NCBI GenBank assembly: GCA_027452215.1
Contig: DAIDGQ010000039.1
Coordinates: forward strand, 1 to 64,000
Length of the DNA: 64,000 nt
Origin: Granulicella sp.
Lineage (GTDB): Bacteria; Acidobacteriota; Terriglobia; Terriglobales; Acidobacteriaceae
Direction: 5' to 3'
Made by a program: the position numbers and the translations under genes. Positions 36,301 through 46,167 of the stretch are shown one piece after another. The notes beneath the pieces were generated by a model that saw only the letters and a list, made by a program, of their open reading frames with translations, did no database searches and had not been told where the DNA came from. Within the stretch, counting starts at the first letter, position 1. The number at the start of each line of letters is the position of its first letter.

Positions 36301-36708
36301 ATGGCGTTGAAGAAAGCTTTGGTTGAACACAAGAGCGCACCACGCAACGAGGACAATACGTTCAATGGAACGCGCAAACTTATCCGCCCGCATCTTCCAC
36401 CGACGGAACGCAGGCGCGATCCCGTGCATACCGATGATCCACTGACGCATGCGATGATCTCCGACGGACATGGGGTTCCGGAGAGCTCTCATGCTGAGGC
36501 GTTCTACTTTCAGAAACAGATGCAACAGCAGACTGAGATGACGGTGGTGCTCGAGGACGGCGAACAGCTGCACGGATTTATCCAGTGGTATGACAAGTGC
36601 GTAGTGAAGCTGCAGGTGGGACGTAACCGGGTGCTGATCTATAAGCCCTGCATCAAGTATCTGTACAAGGCGAGCGAAGGCCGGCCGGCGAGCGGCGTCA
36701 TGAAGTAA
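36301..36708 (+). CDS. Hfq-like RNA chaperone with N-terminal extension
   Basis: The last 70 residues (about 62-128) have the Sm/Hfq pattern: an amphipathic helix 'AEAFYFQKQMQQQTEM', Sm1 'TVVLEDGEQLHGFIQWYDKCVVKLQ' and Sm2 'RNRVLIYKPCIKYL', where classic Hfq has Y-K-H-A. A basic extension of about 60 residues comes first ('TRKLIRPHLPPTERRRD'). In Hfq family members the helix and rim contact RNA, so the extension could add RNA contacts. The ATG at 36301 has GGAGAA 6 bases upstream. It stands alone, with 163 bases of upstream sequence. An Hfq-like identity is likely, but the missing H in Y-K-H leaves room for a diverged role. Confidence 0.8.
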   Translation: MALKKALVEHKSAPRNEDNTFNGTRKLIRPHLPPTERRRDPVHTDDPLTHAMISDGHGVPESSHAEAFYFQKQMQQQTEMTVVLEDGEQLHGFIQWYDKCVVKLQVGRNRVLIYKPCIKYLYKASEGRPASGVMK

Positions 36709-36740
36709 GCGGGACCGATTAGGTGGGATTGGTGGGGCGG

Positions 36741-37781
36741 CTATGCGGTTCGCGCGGCCTTTTGTAGGCGGTCGCGGATGGCATCGGCCAGGCCTCCGGG
36801 CTTCGGCAGCGGGCACAGGATCAGGGAGACTCCCCGGTCGTCGAGGGACCGGAGGCCGGAGAAGAGGGTGGCGGCGAGGCCTTCTGGGTCATCCCAGTGA
36901 GCCCAGGGCTGCAGTACTGCGTCGCCGGAGATAGACCAGCCGGTGGGAAGCATGACTCCTACAGAAGACAGAGCGGGGTGCGGCACGGCGTTCCGGAGGG
37001 CTAGTTCTGAGCCTTCGACGAGCACCAAGCGCGCGCGGGGAGCGTAGTGGCGAATTCCCACGCCAGGGGATGGCAGAGACTCAGGAGGATGCTGGAGCGA
37101 GGAACGTTGGGGGAGGAAGACCTCGACCTCAACTCCGGTTGCGGCGGTGAGCTGCGCGGCGGTGACGGCACCGGGGCGGTAGAGGAGCATGGGGGTCTGG
37201 GTGGGATCGAGGACGGTGGATTCGACGCCGATAGAGGTGGGGCCGGCGTCGAGGACAGCGTCGATCCGGGTGTCGAGGTCGGCGAGGACGTGGGCGGCGG
37301 TTGTGGGGCTGGTGTGGCCGAAGAGATTGGCGCTGGGGGCGGCGATGGGCAGGCCGGCGGCGAGGAGCAGAGCGTGCGCGACGGCGTGGGCGGGGACGCG
37401 GACGCCGACCAGTTCCCTGCCTGCGGTGACGGCGTCGGGGATGGTGGGCAGACGCGGAAGGAGCAGGGTGAGAGGGCCGGGCCAGAAGGTCTGGGCGAGC
37501 GTCCTGACGCGCGACCCGAGCTCGGGGGTGAGGTTCGCAACCGTGCTAAGCTGCTCTGCGGAAGCGAGATGCACGATGACCGGATCCCAGGAAGGACGCT
37601 GCTTGGCAGCAAAGATGCTGGCGACGGCGTTCGCGGAGAGGGCGTTGGCTCCTAGCCCGTAGACGGTCTCGGTGGCGAAGGCGACGAGGCCTCCGGTGCG
37701 GAGAATGTCGGCGGCACGGAGGAGGTCCGCAGGGTTCGAGGCATCGAGATGGAGGGTGCGGGACATGGCGGACTTACTCAT
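36741..37781 (-). CDS. tsaC: L-threonylcarbamoyladenylate synthase, Sua5 type
   Basis: The enzyme makes the threonylcarbamoyl-AMP used for t6A37 in ANN-reading tRNAs. The 346-residue length indicates the Sua5 form, a YrdC domain plus a C-terminal Sua5 domain (from about 225). Motifs: 'FATETVYGLGANAL', 'AAKQRPSWDPVIVHL' and 'IAAPSANLFGHTSPTTA'. The last part ends in 'LADAIRDRLQKAARTA'. The first Met (37781) or the one at 37766 may be used; neither has a good ribosome site. It is convergent with the Hfq-like gene, 32 bases apart. Confidence 0.93.
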   Translation of the reverse strand: MSKSAMSRTLHLDASNPADLLRAADILRTGGLVAFATETVYGLGANALSANAVASIFAAKQRPSWDPVIVHLASAEQLSTVANLTPELGSRVRTLAQTFWPGPLTLLLPRLPTIPDAVTAGRELVGVRVPAHAVAHALLLAAGLPIAAPSANLFGHTSPTTAAHVLADLDTRIDAVLDAGPTSIGVESTVLDPTQTPMLLYRPGAVTAAQLTAATGVEVEVFLPQRSSLQHPPESLPSPGVGIRHYAPRARLVLVEGSELALRNAVPHPALSSVGVMLPTGWSISGDAVLQPWAHWDDPEGLAATLFSGLRSLDDRGVSLILCPLPKPGGLADAIRDRLQKAARTA

Positions 37782-37867
37782 CGTAGCGAATTTGCAGAGA
37801 GGTGCAGGTCTTCCACAGGGTTGAATAGATTCCTGCGTGGCCAGAGATACGGACGTATACTGACGCC

Positions 37868-38473
37868 ATGCAGGCTGCGGAGATCGAGCTGAAGTTTGGT
37901 GTGGTGGATAGCGAGGCGCTGCTACTGGCCGCTGATCGGCTGGGGTTCAGAGTCGTCACAGAGCGGACCTTCGAGAGCAATACGCTCTACGATACGGCTG
38001 ACCGGCAACTTCGGGGTCGGAGGCAAATTCTAAGGCTTCGGCAGTATGGCGCTCGCAGCACGGTGACGCACAAACGGGTCGCGGATGAAGGCGATGGCGA
38101 CCTTCGATATAAGACCCGCATTGAGACCGAGAGCGTGATTGAGGATGGGCAGGCTTTGGCTGAGATCTTTACCCAGCTTGGATATGGTCCGGTCTTTCGG
38201 TATGAGAAGTTTCGTACCGAGTTAGAGCTGGAGGTTGGCCACCTGGTGTTGGATGAGACGCCGATCGGGGTGTGGGCAGAGCTCGAAGGCCCTCCGGCGT
38301 GGATCGACGCCATGCTGGCGGGACTCCAGGTAGCGCCAGAGCTGCAATCGACGGAGAGCTACGGGAAGCTCTTCCTGCGGTGGAAGCAGGAGACGGGGAG
38401 CCTGGCGGAGAATATGACGTTCGCCGAGGTAGCAGACGCCGAAGCTCTGGTCGCTGTCGTAGCGTTTAGCTAG
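37868..38473 (+). CDS. CYTH-domain protein (class IV adenylate cyclase type)
   Basis: The 201-residue protein starts with the CYTH signature E5-x-E7-x-K9 ('EIELKFG'). It continues with basic strands such as 'RQILRLRQYG' and 'TVTHKRV' and acidic ones 'WAELEGPPAWID', the ring of residues that bind triphosphate and metal. CyaB-type adenylate cyclases and thiamine- or inorganic-triphosphatases share this fold, so activity cannot be assigned. It is 86 bases from the Sua5 gene (divergent), and its end overlaps the TonB-family gene by 4 bases. Confidence 0.88.
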   Translation: MQAAEIELKFGVVDSEALLLAADRLGFRVVTERTFESNTLYDTADRQLRGRRQILRLRQYGARSTVTHKRVADEGDGDLRYKTRIETESVIEDGQALAEIFTQLGYGPVFRYEKFRTELELEVGHLVLDETPIGVWAELEGPPAWIDAMLAGLQVAPELQSTESYGKLFLRWKQETGSLAENMTFAEVADAEALVAVVAFS

Positions 38474-39456
38474 AAGATCTGGAAGTTGACGTCGATGTAG
38501 AGATCGACCTTGACAGGCTTTCCATCCTTCATGGCTGGCTTGAATTTGTACTGACGGACGGCCTCGATGGCCTTCTCGTCAAGGCCCATGCCGACTCCGC
38601 GAACGACGCGGATGTGGGAGGGGCTGCCGTTTTCATCTACCCAGAGATAGACTTCGACGTTTCCGGAGAATTTGGCTTTGCGGGCCTCTTCGGAGAACTC
38701 GGGTTCTGGCGCGAAGAGCACAACGGGCTTGCTGACGCCTCCGCCGATGTGGAAGACGCCTCCGCCGGTGTTTCCTCCGGAGCCAGGGCCGATACCTGAG
38801 CCATTGCCTGCACCGAGGCCGGTTCCGGTTCCATTGCCCAACGAGACTCCCTTGAGGTTGGAGTTCGGCATGCCGAGGTTCGGCATATCGTTGGTGGCCA
38901 TCTTGAGGTCTTTCTGAACGACGACGGTGGGGTCAATGGCGAGCTTTGGAGCGATGGTCGGGGGAGCCTTGGGAGGAACGAGCTGCTCCTGAGCGAGTTT
39001 GGGCAGACGACCCTGGGTCACGGGGGCGACGTCATGCTGGCCACCACCACCGCCTATCTGAACTTCCTTTGGAAGGATGGGGGGAGGAGGCGGGGCTGTC
39101 ACGGTCGTGACGGCGATCTTGGGGGCCTGCGTCACGTGAACCTGGGTCGCGACGAAGATGGCGACCAGCAAAATGACGAGGACGTGCAGACCTACGGCGA
39201 CGGCCGTGGAAGCGGGGCTGCGCTTAACTGCCATGCGGTCCGGGACCGCGATGGGCTTGGACTGAAGTACCAGCGGAGGAAGCTTGGGCGGGAAGAAGAC
39301 GTCGCGGAAGCTGGAGATCAGGGAGGCAAAGACTCCCTCTTCCTTGAGTTCACCGCTGAGATGGACGATTTCGTCGACCGGACGGGGTGCTGGAGGGGCG
39401 TGATCGGGATCGATCATATTCTTGGGCGGCGGTGGAAGGGTATCAGTATCAGCCAT
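38470..39456 (-). CDS. TonB-family energy transducer
   Basis: The 328-residue protein has a cytoplasmic N-terminal tail with Pro runs, one membrane helix ('VAVGLHVLVILLVAIFVAT', about 85-105), and a periplasmic linker rich in Pro and Gly. A TonB C-terminal domain follows (about 245-328, 'PEFSEEARKAKFSGNVEVYLWVDENG', 'AVRQYKFKPAMKDGKPV'). It would couple the proton gradient to outer-membrane receptors. No ExbB or ExbD is in the window, and the Gly-rich linker ('GNGTGTGLGAGNGSG') is of low complexity. Confidence 0.92.
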   Translation of the reverse strand: MADTDTLPPPPKNMIDPDHAPPAPRPVDEIVHLSGELKEEGVFASLISSFRDVFFPPKLPPLVLQSKPIAVPDRMAVKRSPASTAVAVGLHVLVILLVAIFVATQVHVTQAPKIAVTTVTAPPPPPILPKEVQIGGGGGQHDVAPVTQGRLPKLAQEQLVPPKAPPTIAPKLAIDPTVVVQKDLKMATNDMPNLGMPNSNLKGVSLGNGTGTGLGAGNGSGIGPGSGGNTGGGVFHIGGGVSKPVVLFAPEPEFSEEARKAKFSGNVEVYLWVDENGSPSHIRVVRGVGMGLDEKAIEAVRQYKFKPAMKDGKPVKVDLYIDVNFQIF

Positions 39457-39743
39457 AGGGGAGGAATTGGGTTCGACGCAAGTTTCTCTAACTAGGATGC
39501 ATGCGGCGTATGCTGTCTTCTGCTTTCTGGAAGATTCATCACTTCGCCCAGAATCATTCTACAAAACTCTAGCCCGGGTCTGCTCTCTAGATTAGACGCA
39601 TAAACACGAAAAGTAGTTCACCGACGAACTAAAGTGTCCGGTGGGAGTGATTGGGCGAGCAGAATACTCTGCCCTTTACAATAGAAGTTTGGCCACACAT
39701 GCCGAAGTATTTTCTTTGGCCGCCGGGAGCAATGGAGATGTCA

Positions 39744-42626
39744 ATGTCGGACGATGACAAGAAGAAGAGCCTAAAAGGGACACTGAACCTCCCGAAAACC
39801 GAGTTCGCAATGAAGGCGAACCTTCCTCAGAATGAGCCTGCCCGGCTGGCGGGATGGGATGAGGCGAAGCTGTACGAGCAGATTCGGGCCGCTCGCGCGG
39901 ATGCCCCGAAGTACATTCTGCATGATGGGCCCCCGTATGCGAATGGGGCAATCCACCTGGGCCATGCGCTGAATAAGTGCATCAAGGATTTCGTGGTCAA
40001 GACGAAGACGATGGCGGGTTTCGATGCTCCGTATGTGCCGGGGTGGGACTGCCACGGGCTGCCGATCGAGATCAAGGTGGACGAGAAACTAGGCGGCAAG
40101 AAGCTGGAGATGGATCCAGTCGCGGTACGACAGGCCTGCCGCGAGTATGCGGCGAAGTTTATCGATCTGCAGCGCTCCCAGTTCAAGCGGCTGGGGGTGT
40201 TTGGACGGTGGGACAAGCCCTACGCGACGATGGACTTTCCGTATGAGGCTCGAATTCTTGAGACGTTTTATGGATTTTATGAAAAGGGATTTGTCTATAA
40301 GGGGCTGAAGCCGGTGTACTGGTGCTCGCATGACCATACGGCGCTGGCTGAGGCTGAGGTGGAGTACGAGATGCACACGTCTCCGAGTGTGTATGTGCGG
40401 TATCGGTTGACCAGCGACCCGGCGAAGATCCATCCACGGCTTGCGGGGCGTACTGATGTGTACACGATTATCTGGACGACGACTCCTTGGACGCTGCCGG
40501 CGAGCATGGCAGTGGCGTTCGGGCCAGAGGTCGAGTACGTCGATTTTGAAGCAACCGACGGATCGGTTTATATCGTTGCGGAAGCTCTCCTGCCTGAGGT
40601 TCTCGACAAGTGCGGATTCGGCGCTGTCGCCATGATCGAAGGGCAGAAGCCGTTCAAGGGAGCGATGCTTGATCGTGCGACGTTTGCGCATCCCTTTCTG
40701 GATCGCGAGATCCTGGGGGTGAATGCGGATTATGTGACGACCGACCAGGGTACGGGTGCGGTGCATACGGCGCCGAGCCATGGACCGGATGACTTTGCGA
40801 CGGGCCAGAGGTACGGGCTGCCGCTGGTGTGCAACGTGGATGCGCAGGGCAAACTGCGGAACTACGATGGGCAGCCGTTCGACGGGATGTTTGTGCAGAA
40901 GGCGAATCCCGTCATCAAGGAACTGCTGCACGAAAAGGGCGCGCTGATGGGAGCATTCGATTTGACCCACAGCTATCCGCACTGCTGGCGCTGCCATAAG
41001 CCGCTGATCTTCCGCGCTACAGAGCAGTGGTTCATCTCGATGGAGACTCCGGTGCTTTCACCGAAGGGCAATGGAACGTTCCGCGAGCGGGCGCTGGATG
41101 AGATCTCGCGAGTGACTTGGGATCCGGCCTGGGGAGAGGAACGCATCTCGAACATGATCGCGACGAGGCCGGACTGGTGCATCTCGCGGCAACGCATCTG
41201 GGGAGTTCCGATTGCGGTGTTCCTGTGTGAGGTGTGCCATGAGCCGCTAAACGATGAAGACGTCAATCGGAGCATCGTTGAACTGTTTACGAAGGAGGGC
41301 GCGGATGCCTGGTACAAGTACGGCCCCGATGCCCTGCTGCCTGCAGGCACTGCGTGCAAGGCCTGCGGTGCAGTGATGCAGTTTCGCAAGGAGATGGACA
41401 TTCTGGACGTGTGGTTTGAGAGCGGAGCGAGTTGGCATGCGGTGCTCGACATTGAACCGGAGCTGCGCTGGCCGGCTGATTTGTATACCGAGGGAGGAGA
41501 CCAGCACCGTGGATGGTTCCACTCTTCCCTGCTGAGTTCGGTGGGGATTCGCGATGCGGCTCCATACAAGATGGTGGCAACGAGCGGATGGACGCTGGAT
41601 GAACAGGGCCGCGCGTTTTCGAAGTCGCTGGGCAATGGCGTCGATCCGGTGGATGTGGCGAACCGGCTAGGCGGCGAGATTATTCGGCTGTGGGTGGCTA
41701 GCGTTGACTTCCGCGAAGACGTAGCAGCGAGCGAGAACCTGATGCAGCGCGTGAGCGACAACTACCGCAAGCTGCGCAACACACTACGCTTCCTGCTGAG
41801 TAATCTTGCGGACTTCGATCCGCAGACCGATGCGGTGGAGTTTGCAGCGATGCAACCGCTGGATCAGTACATCCTGGCGCAGACGGCGGAGCTGGATGTA
41901 GCGATTCGCAAGGCTTATGACGAGTTTGAATTCCACCGAGCGTACCAGGCGTTGAACGAGTTTACGAATGCCGATTTGAGTGCGCTGTATCTCGACGTGG
42001 TGAAGGACAGGCTGTACACTTTTGCTCCGAGGAGTGCGGCGCGGCGCAGTGCGCAGACGGCTATGTGGAGGATCGCTGAAGCGATGACTCGGCTGATCGC
42101 TCCGATCCTGTCGTTCACTGCCGATGAGGTGTGGCAGTACCTGCCGAAGATCGATGGGCGCTTGTCGAGCGTGCATCTTTCGCTATTCCCGCATGTGGCT
42201 GAGATTGTGCCGGGAAGCATTGCCGGGGTGGAGTCTGACTGGAAGCAGCTGATGAGTATTCGGCAGCTCGTGATGATTGAGCTGGAGGGGCTGCGACTTG
42301 CGAAGGCGATTGGAAAATCATTGGATGCAAGTGTGCGCGTGATGGTGACGGAGGGATCTCCTGAGGCTCTGGTGCTGGTGAAGTACGAGAGCGCGCTTGC
42401 GGAGTTCTTCAACGTATCGCAGGCGACGGTGCAGGTGGTCGGCGCTACGCCGGAGCAGGCGGCCGTGCTGATCGAAGCACAGGTTGCGGATGGTGCGAAG
42501 TGTGAGCGTTGCTGGCGCGTGGTTCCTGACGTAGGAACGGATGATCGTTGGCCAGTAGTATGTGGTCGCTGCGCAGAGGCGCTGGATGCGATTGGCTTTG
42601 CGCCAATGGTTGGGGAGGCTGCGTAA
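39744..42626 (+). CDS. ileS: Isoleucyl-tRNA synthetase
   Basis: The 960-residue class I synthetase charges isoleucine to its tRNA. HIGH is present as HLGH (71-74). The KMSKS loop reads 'AFSKSLGNG' (K627), so the usual Met is replaced by Phe. The editing domain includes 'TTPWTLPASMAVAFGP'. A zinc finger ends the protein ('CERCWRVVPDVG', 'CGRCAEAL'). I use the ATG at 39744 because GGAG lies 6 bases upstream and the protein then starts at the usual family point; an upstream in-frame TTG at 39651 is less likely. The stop overlaps the lspA start (TAATG). Confidence 0.96.
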   Translation: MSDDDKKKSLKGTLNLPKTEFAMKANLPQNEPARLAGWDEAKLYEQIRAARADAPKYILHDGPPYANGAIHLGHALNKCIKDFVVKTKTMAGFDAPYVPGWDCHGLPIEIKVDEKLGGKKLEMDPVAVRQACREYAAKFIDLQRSQFKRLGVFGRWDKPYATMDFPYEARILETFYGFYEKGFVYKGLKPVYWCSHDHTALAEAEVEYEMHTSPSVYVRYRLTSDPAKIHPRLAGRTDVYTIIWTTTPWTLPASMAVAFGPEVEYVDFEATDGSVYIVAEALLPEVLDKCGFGAVAMIEGQKPFKGAMLDRATFAHPFLDREILGVNADYVTTDQGTGAVHTAPSHGPDDFATGQRYGLPLVCNVDAQGKLRNYDGQPFDGMFVQKANPVIKELLHEKGALMGAFDLTHSYPHCWRCHKPLIFRATEQWFISMETPVLSPKGNGTFRERALDEISRVTWDPAWGEERISNMIATRPDWCISRQRIWGVPIAVFLCEVCHEPLNDEDVNRSIVELFTKEGADAWYKYGPDALLPAGTACKACGAVMQFRKEMDILDVWFESGASWHAVLDIEPELRWPADLYTEGGDQHRGWFHSSLLSSVGIRDAAPYKMVATSGWTLDEQGRAFSKSLGNGVDPVDVANRLGGEIIRLWVASVDFREDVAASENLMQRVSDNYRKLRNTLRFLLSNLADFDPQTDAVEFAAMQPLDQYILAQTAELDVAIRKAYDEFEFHRAYQALNEFTNADLSALYLDVVKDRLYTFAPRSAARRSAQTAMWRIAEAMTRLIAPILSFTADEVWQYLPKIDGRLSSVHLSLFPHVAEIVPGSIAGVESDWKQLMSIRQLVMIELEGLRLAKAIGKSLDASVRVMVTEGSPEALVLVKYESALAEFFNVSQATVQVVGATPEQAAVLIEAQVADGAKCERCWRVVPDVGTDDRWPVVCGRCAEALDAIGFAPMVGEAA

Positions 42627-43129
42627 TGTCGATTCGTTCTGGTGGGCGCGATATGCGCTGGGTGATGGTGGTGATTGCTGCAGTGGTGGTTGCTCTGGAT
42701 CGCGTGACGAAGCTCTGGATCATGGCACACATCAAACCCGGACACGGAATTGTTGTGATTCCGCAGGTCTTTCGGCTGACGCATGTGCTCAACACAGGCG
42801 CGGCGTTCAGCATGTTTGAGAGCAGTGCTTCGCCGCTGCTGGTGCGCAATCTTCTGATCGCGTTTTCGATTGCGGCGGTGGTTGTGGTGGTGGTGCTGAT
42901 CTGGACGATGGGACGCAGGGTGACGCTGATGTCGGTGGCGCTGGCATTGATCCTCGGCGGTGCTGTTGGGAATCTGTATGACCGGATTCGCTACGCGCAT
43001 GTGGTGGATTTTCTGGAGGTACATATCGTTCACTATCACTGGCCGGACTTCAATGTTGCGGACTCGGCGATTGTGGTGGGTGCCTGCCTGCTGCTGCTGG
43101 AGATGTTGCGACCACAGAGGAGTGAGTGA
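42626..43129 (+). CDS. lspA: Lipoprotein signal peptidase
   Basis: LspA cleaves the signal peptide of diacylglyceryl-modified prolipoproteins in the inner membrane. The 167-residue protein has four membrane helices, the conserved 'NTGAAFSMF', the active-site segment '[11 protein letters not shown]' with one catalytic Asp, and the second in 'VVDFLEVH'. The ATG overlaps the ileS stop; ileS-lspA is a conserved gene pair. lgt, which acts one step earlier, is also in this window. It overlaps the next start by four bases. Confidence 0.95.
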   Translation: MSIRSGGRDMRWVMVVIAAVVVALDRVTKLWIMAHIKPGHGIVVIPQVFRLTHVLNTGAAFSMFESSASPLLVRNLLIAFSIAAVVVVVVLIWTMGRRVTLMSVALALILGGAVGNLYDRIRYAHVVDFLEVHIVHYHWPDFNVADSAIVVGACLLLLEMLRPQRSE

Positions 43130-46100
43130 GCGGCATGGCGATCGGGGGGACGAATGACAAGATCACGATTCGCGGAGCGCGAACGCATAATCTCAAGGGC
43201 ATCGACGTCGATATTCCGCACAATGCACTGACGGTGGTGAGTGGTGTCTCGGGATCGGGGAAGTCGTCGCTGGCGTTCGACACGGTGTACGCGGAGGGAC
43301 AGCGGCGGTATGTGGAGAGCCTGTCGGCGTATGCTCGGCAGTTCCTCGAGCGAATTGAGAAACCCGATGTGGACTTCATGGATGGACTCGCTCCGGCGAT
43401 TGCCATCAAGCAGAAGAATCAGACGCGGAATCCTAGATCGACTGTGGCAACGGCAACGGAGATCTACGACTACTTGCGTCTGCTGTATGCCCGCTGCGGG
43501 ACGGTGACGTGCCTGCACTGCGGCGGCGTGGTGCGGCATGACACGGTCGATGAAATTGTTACGCGCGTGCTGACGATGCCTGAGGGGACGAGGGTGTATG
43601 CGCTGTTCCCGATTGTGCGGCGAGAGGTGAAGCTCGAGGCGATGCAGGGGCCTGCGGCTGAGGCCGTCGTCGAAGCTGTTGCGGCGGTGAAGAAGCCGGC
43701 AAAGAAGGCTGCGAAAAAGGAGACCTCCGTTGCGGTAGTGAATCTGGCGGAGTCGCTGAAGGAGAGACTGGGAGAGCTGCGGCGACGCGGTTACAACCGA
43801 CTGTGGCAGGGGGATGATGCCGTAGGTGCAGGAAAGATCGTCGAGTTTTCGACGCCGGAATCACTGCTCGAGTTGGACTTTGGAGCGGTGGAGACGCGAC
43901 CGATTTACGTGCTGGCCGACAGGCTGGCGCTTTCGATGGAGACACGTGCCCGATTGGTGGATGCGATTGAGACGGGGTATCGCGAGGCCGGAGAGATTGT
44001 ACTTCGCACGGTTCCGCGAGAGGAGTCGGAGGCCGCGGAGGCGCTGCGCTATTCGTCGGCGTTCGAGTGCTCGAGTTGTCATCGGGCGTATCGCGAACCG
44101 GAGCCGCGGCTGTTCAGCTTCAATAATCCTTATGGAGCTTGCCCTCGTTGCCAGGGGTTCGGCAATACGATCGACTTCGATCCTAATCTGATCATTCCGA
44201 TCCGCTCGCGGACATTGGAAGAAGGCGCGATTGATCCGTGGACGAAGCCGAAGTATCGCGCATGGCATGGAGAGATGAAGCGGGCGGCGAAGGGTGAGGG
44301 CATTCCGATGGATGTGCCGTGGTTCGATCTGGATGAGTCGCAACAGAGATTCATCGAAGAAGGACGAGGGAGCTGGCCTGGGATACGCGGCTTCTTTGCA
44401 GAACTGGAGCGTAAGAAATACAAGCTGCATGTGCGCGTGTTTCTTTCGAAGTATCGCGGGTATGCGACTTGTCCGGATTGCCGTGGACAGCGACTGCGAG
44501 CCGAGGCACGCGCTGTCCTGATCGAGGGCAAAAATATATGCGAGGTCTGCGCGCTAACGATCACCGAGACGCAGGATTTTCTTGGCTCGCTGGCGCTGAG
44601 TCCGTCGCAGCAGGAGATCGCAGGCAAGGTTCTGGAAGAGGTGCGGCAGCGAGTTCACTTTCTACGCCAGGTGGGGCTGGAGTATCTGACCCTGGACCGG
44701 CTGAGCTCGACGTTGAGCGGAGGAGAGTCGCAGCGGATCCAGTTGGCGACGAGTCTCGGTTCGAGGTTGGTTGGGGCGCTGTATGTCCTCGATGAGCCGT
44801 CGATCGGATTGCATTCGCGCGACACGGCGAAACTGATCACGATCATGGAGGAGCTGCGCGATCTGGGGAATACGATCCTGGTCGTCGAGCATGATCCGGA
44901 TGTGATTCGCGCTGCGGATCATCTGCTCGATCTGGGTCCGGGAGCGGGAGAGCTGGGCGGACATTTGCTGGCTGCAGGAACTGTGGATGAGGTGCGAGAT
45001 AATCCGGCCTCGCTGACGGGACGCTATCTGAGTGGGCGTGCGAGCATTGCGGTGCCGAAGCATCGGCTGGAGCCGGGGCGCGAGAAGCTGGTGATTCGCG
45101 GGGCACGGATTCACAATCTTCGCGGAGTGGATATGGAGATTCCGCTGGGTCTGCTGTGCTGCGTGACGGGCGTGTCGGGATCGGGCAAATCGACGATGGT
45201 GCACCAGGTGCTGTATCGCGCGCTGATGCAGGCGCTGGGACAGGCTGAGGGCAGCGAACGAGAGACGTCGAATCTGTACCGCGAATTTTCGGGGTCGCAG
45301 TATTTGAATGACGTGGTGCTGGTGGATCAGTCGCCGATTGGTCGCACGCCGCGATCGAATCCTGTCACGTACATCAAGGCGTTCGATGCGATCCGCGAGC
45401 TGTTTGCTGCGCAGCCGGATGCGAGGCGTAAGAGTCTGACTGCGGGATCGTTCTCGTTCAACGTTCCGGGCGGACGATGCGATGTGTGCGAGGGCGACGG
45501 AACAGTTACGGTCGAGATGCAATTTCTTGCGGATGTGGAATTGCCTTGCGAGGAGTGCAACGGAACTAGGTACAAAACGTCCATCCTTGAGGTGAAGTAC
45601 AAGGGCAAGAATATTAATGAAGTGCTCGGCATGACAGTGCGTGAAGCGCTGGTTTACTTTGCTGGACATCCGAAGATTGTGGACAAGCTTGCGGTGCTCG
45701 ACGAGGTTGGTCTGGGCTATGTCCGGCTGGGACAGAGTGCGACGACACTGAGCGGAGGAGAGGCTCAACGAGTGAAGCTGGCGCAGCATCTTGGGTCGAC
45801 ACGCGCTGGGTCTTCAGGCGGAGCTGCTGGCATTCGTGGAGAGGCGAAGCGGGCGGCGAGCAGAGTGCTGTATATCCTCGATGAGCCTACGACTGGATTG
45901 CACTTTGAGGATGTGGCGAAGCTGCTGGCTGCGTTCCATAAGCTGATCGATGGAGGAGCGTCGCTGCTGGTGATCGAGCACAACCTAGATGTGATCAAGT
46001 GCGCGGATTGGGTGATTGATATGGGACCTGAGGGCGGATCGGGAGGAGGCCAGGTTGTAGCGACGGGAACTCCTGAGGAGATTGCCAAGGTGAAGGAATC

Positions 46101-46167
46101 GTACACAGGCCACTGGCTTGGACCGGTGCTCGAGGGCGGAGCGCAACGCAAGCGTGAGGTCGCGTGA
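43126..46167 (+). CDS. uvrA: Excinuclease ABC subunit A
   Basis: UvrA is the damage-recognising ATPase of nucleotide excision repair. The 1013-residue protein has two ABC cassettes with '[23 protein letters not shown]' and '[21 protein letters not shown]', signature motifs '[12 protein letters not shown]' and '[12 protein letters not shown]', and zinc-type Cys pairs ('CSSCHRAY', 'CDVCEGDG', 'CEECNG'). Between about 180 and 205 it has a Lys/Ala-rich insertion ('[14 protein letters not shown]') that I do not expect in UvrA. The GTG at 43126 overlaps the lspA stop; an ATG nine bases later is an alternative start. Confidence 0.95.
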   Translation: MSGMAIGGTNDKITIRGARTHNLKGIDVDIPHNALTVVSGVSGSGKSSLAFDTVYAEGQRRYVESLSAYARQFLERIEKPDVDFMDGLAPAIAIKQKNQTRNPRSTVATATEIYDYLRLLYARCGTVTCLHCGGVVRHDTVDEIVTRVLTMPEGTRVYALFPIVRREVKLEAMQGPAAEAVVEAVAAVKKPAKKAAKKETSVAVVNLAESLKERLGELRRRGYNRLWQGDDAVGAGKIVEFSTPESLLELDFGAVETRPIYVLADRLALSMETRARLVDAIETGYREAGEIVLRTVPREESEAAEALRYSSAFECSSCHRAYREPEPRLFSFNNPYGACPRCQGFGNTIDFDPNLIIPIRSRTLEEGAIDPWTKPKYRAWHGEMKRAAKGEGIPMDVPWFDLDESQQRFIEEGRGSWPGIRGFFAELERKKYKLHVRVFLSKYRGYATCPDCRGQRLRAEARAVLIEGKNICEVCALTITETQDFLGSLALSPSQQEIAGKVLEEVRQRVHFLRQVGLEYLTLDRLSSTLSGGESQRIQLATSLGSRLVGALYVLDEPSIGLHSRDTAKLITIMEELRDLGNTILVVEHDPDVIRAADHLLDLGPGAGELGGHLLAAGTVDEVRDNPASLTGRYLSGRASIAVPKHRLEPGREKLVIRGARIHNLRGVDMEIPLGLLCCVTGVSGSGKSTMVHQVLYRALMQALGQAEGSERETSNLYREFSGSQYLNDVVLVDQSPIGRTPRSNPVTYIKAFDAIRELFAAQPDARRKSLTAGSFSFNVPGGRCDVCEGDGTVTVEMQFLADVELPCEECNGTRYKTSILEVKYKGKNINEVLGMTVREALVYFAGHPKIVDKLAVLDEVGLGYVRLGQSATTLSGGEAQRVKLAQHLGSTRAGSSGGAAGIRGEAKRAASRVLYILDEPTTGLHFEDVAKLLAAFHKLIDGGASLLVIEHNLDVIKCADWVIDMGPEGGSGGGQVVATGTPEEIAKVKESYTGHWLGPVLEGGAQRKREVA

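Noticed and set aside
39457-39743. A T-box or other leader in front of ileS
   Set aside because: No T-box core sequence (AGGGTGG) or matching stem series could be seen; only a weak TACAAT near 39677 and a small imperfect hairpin.
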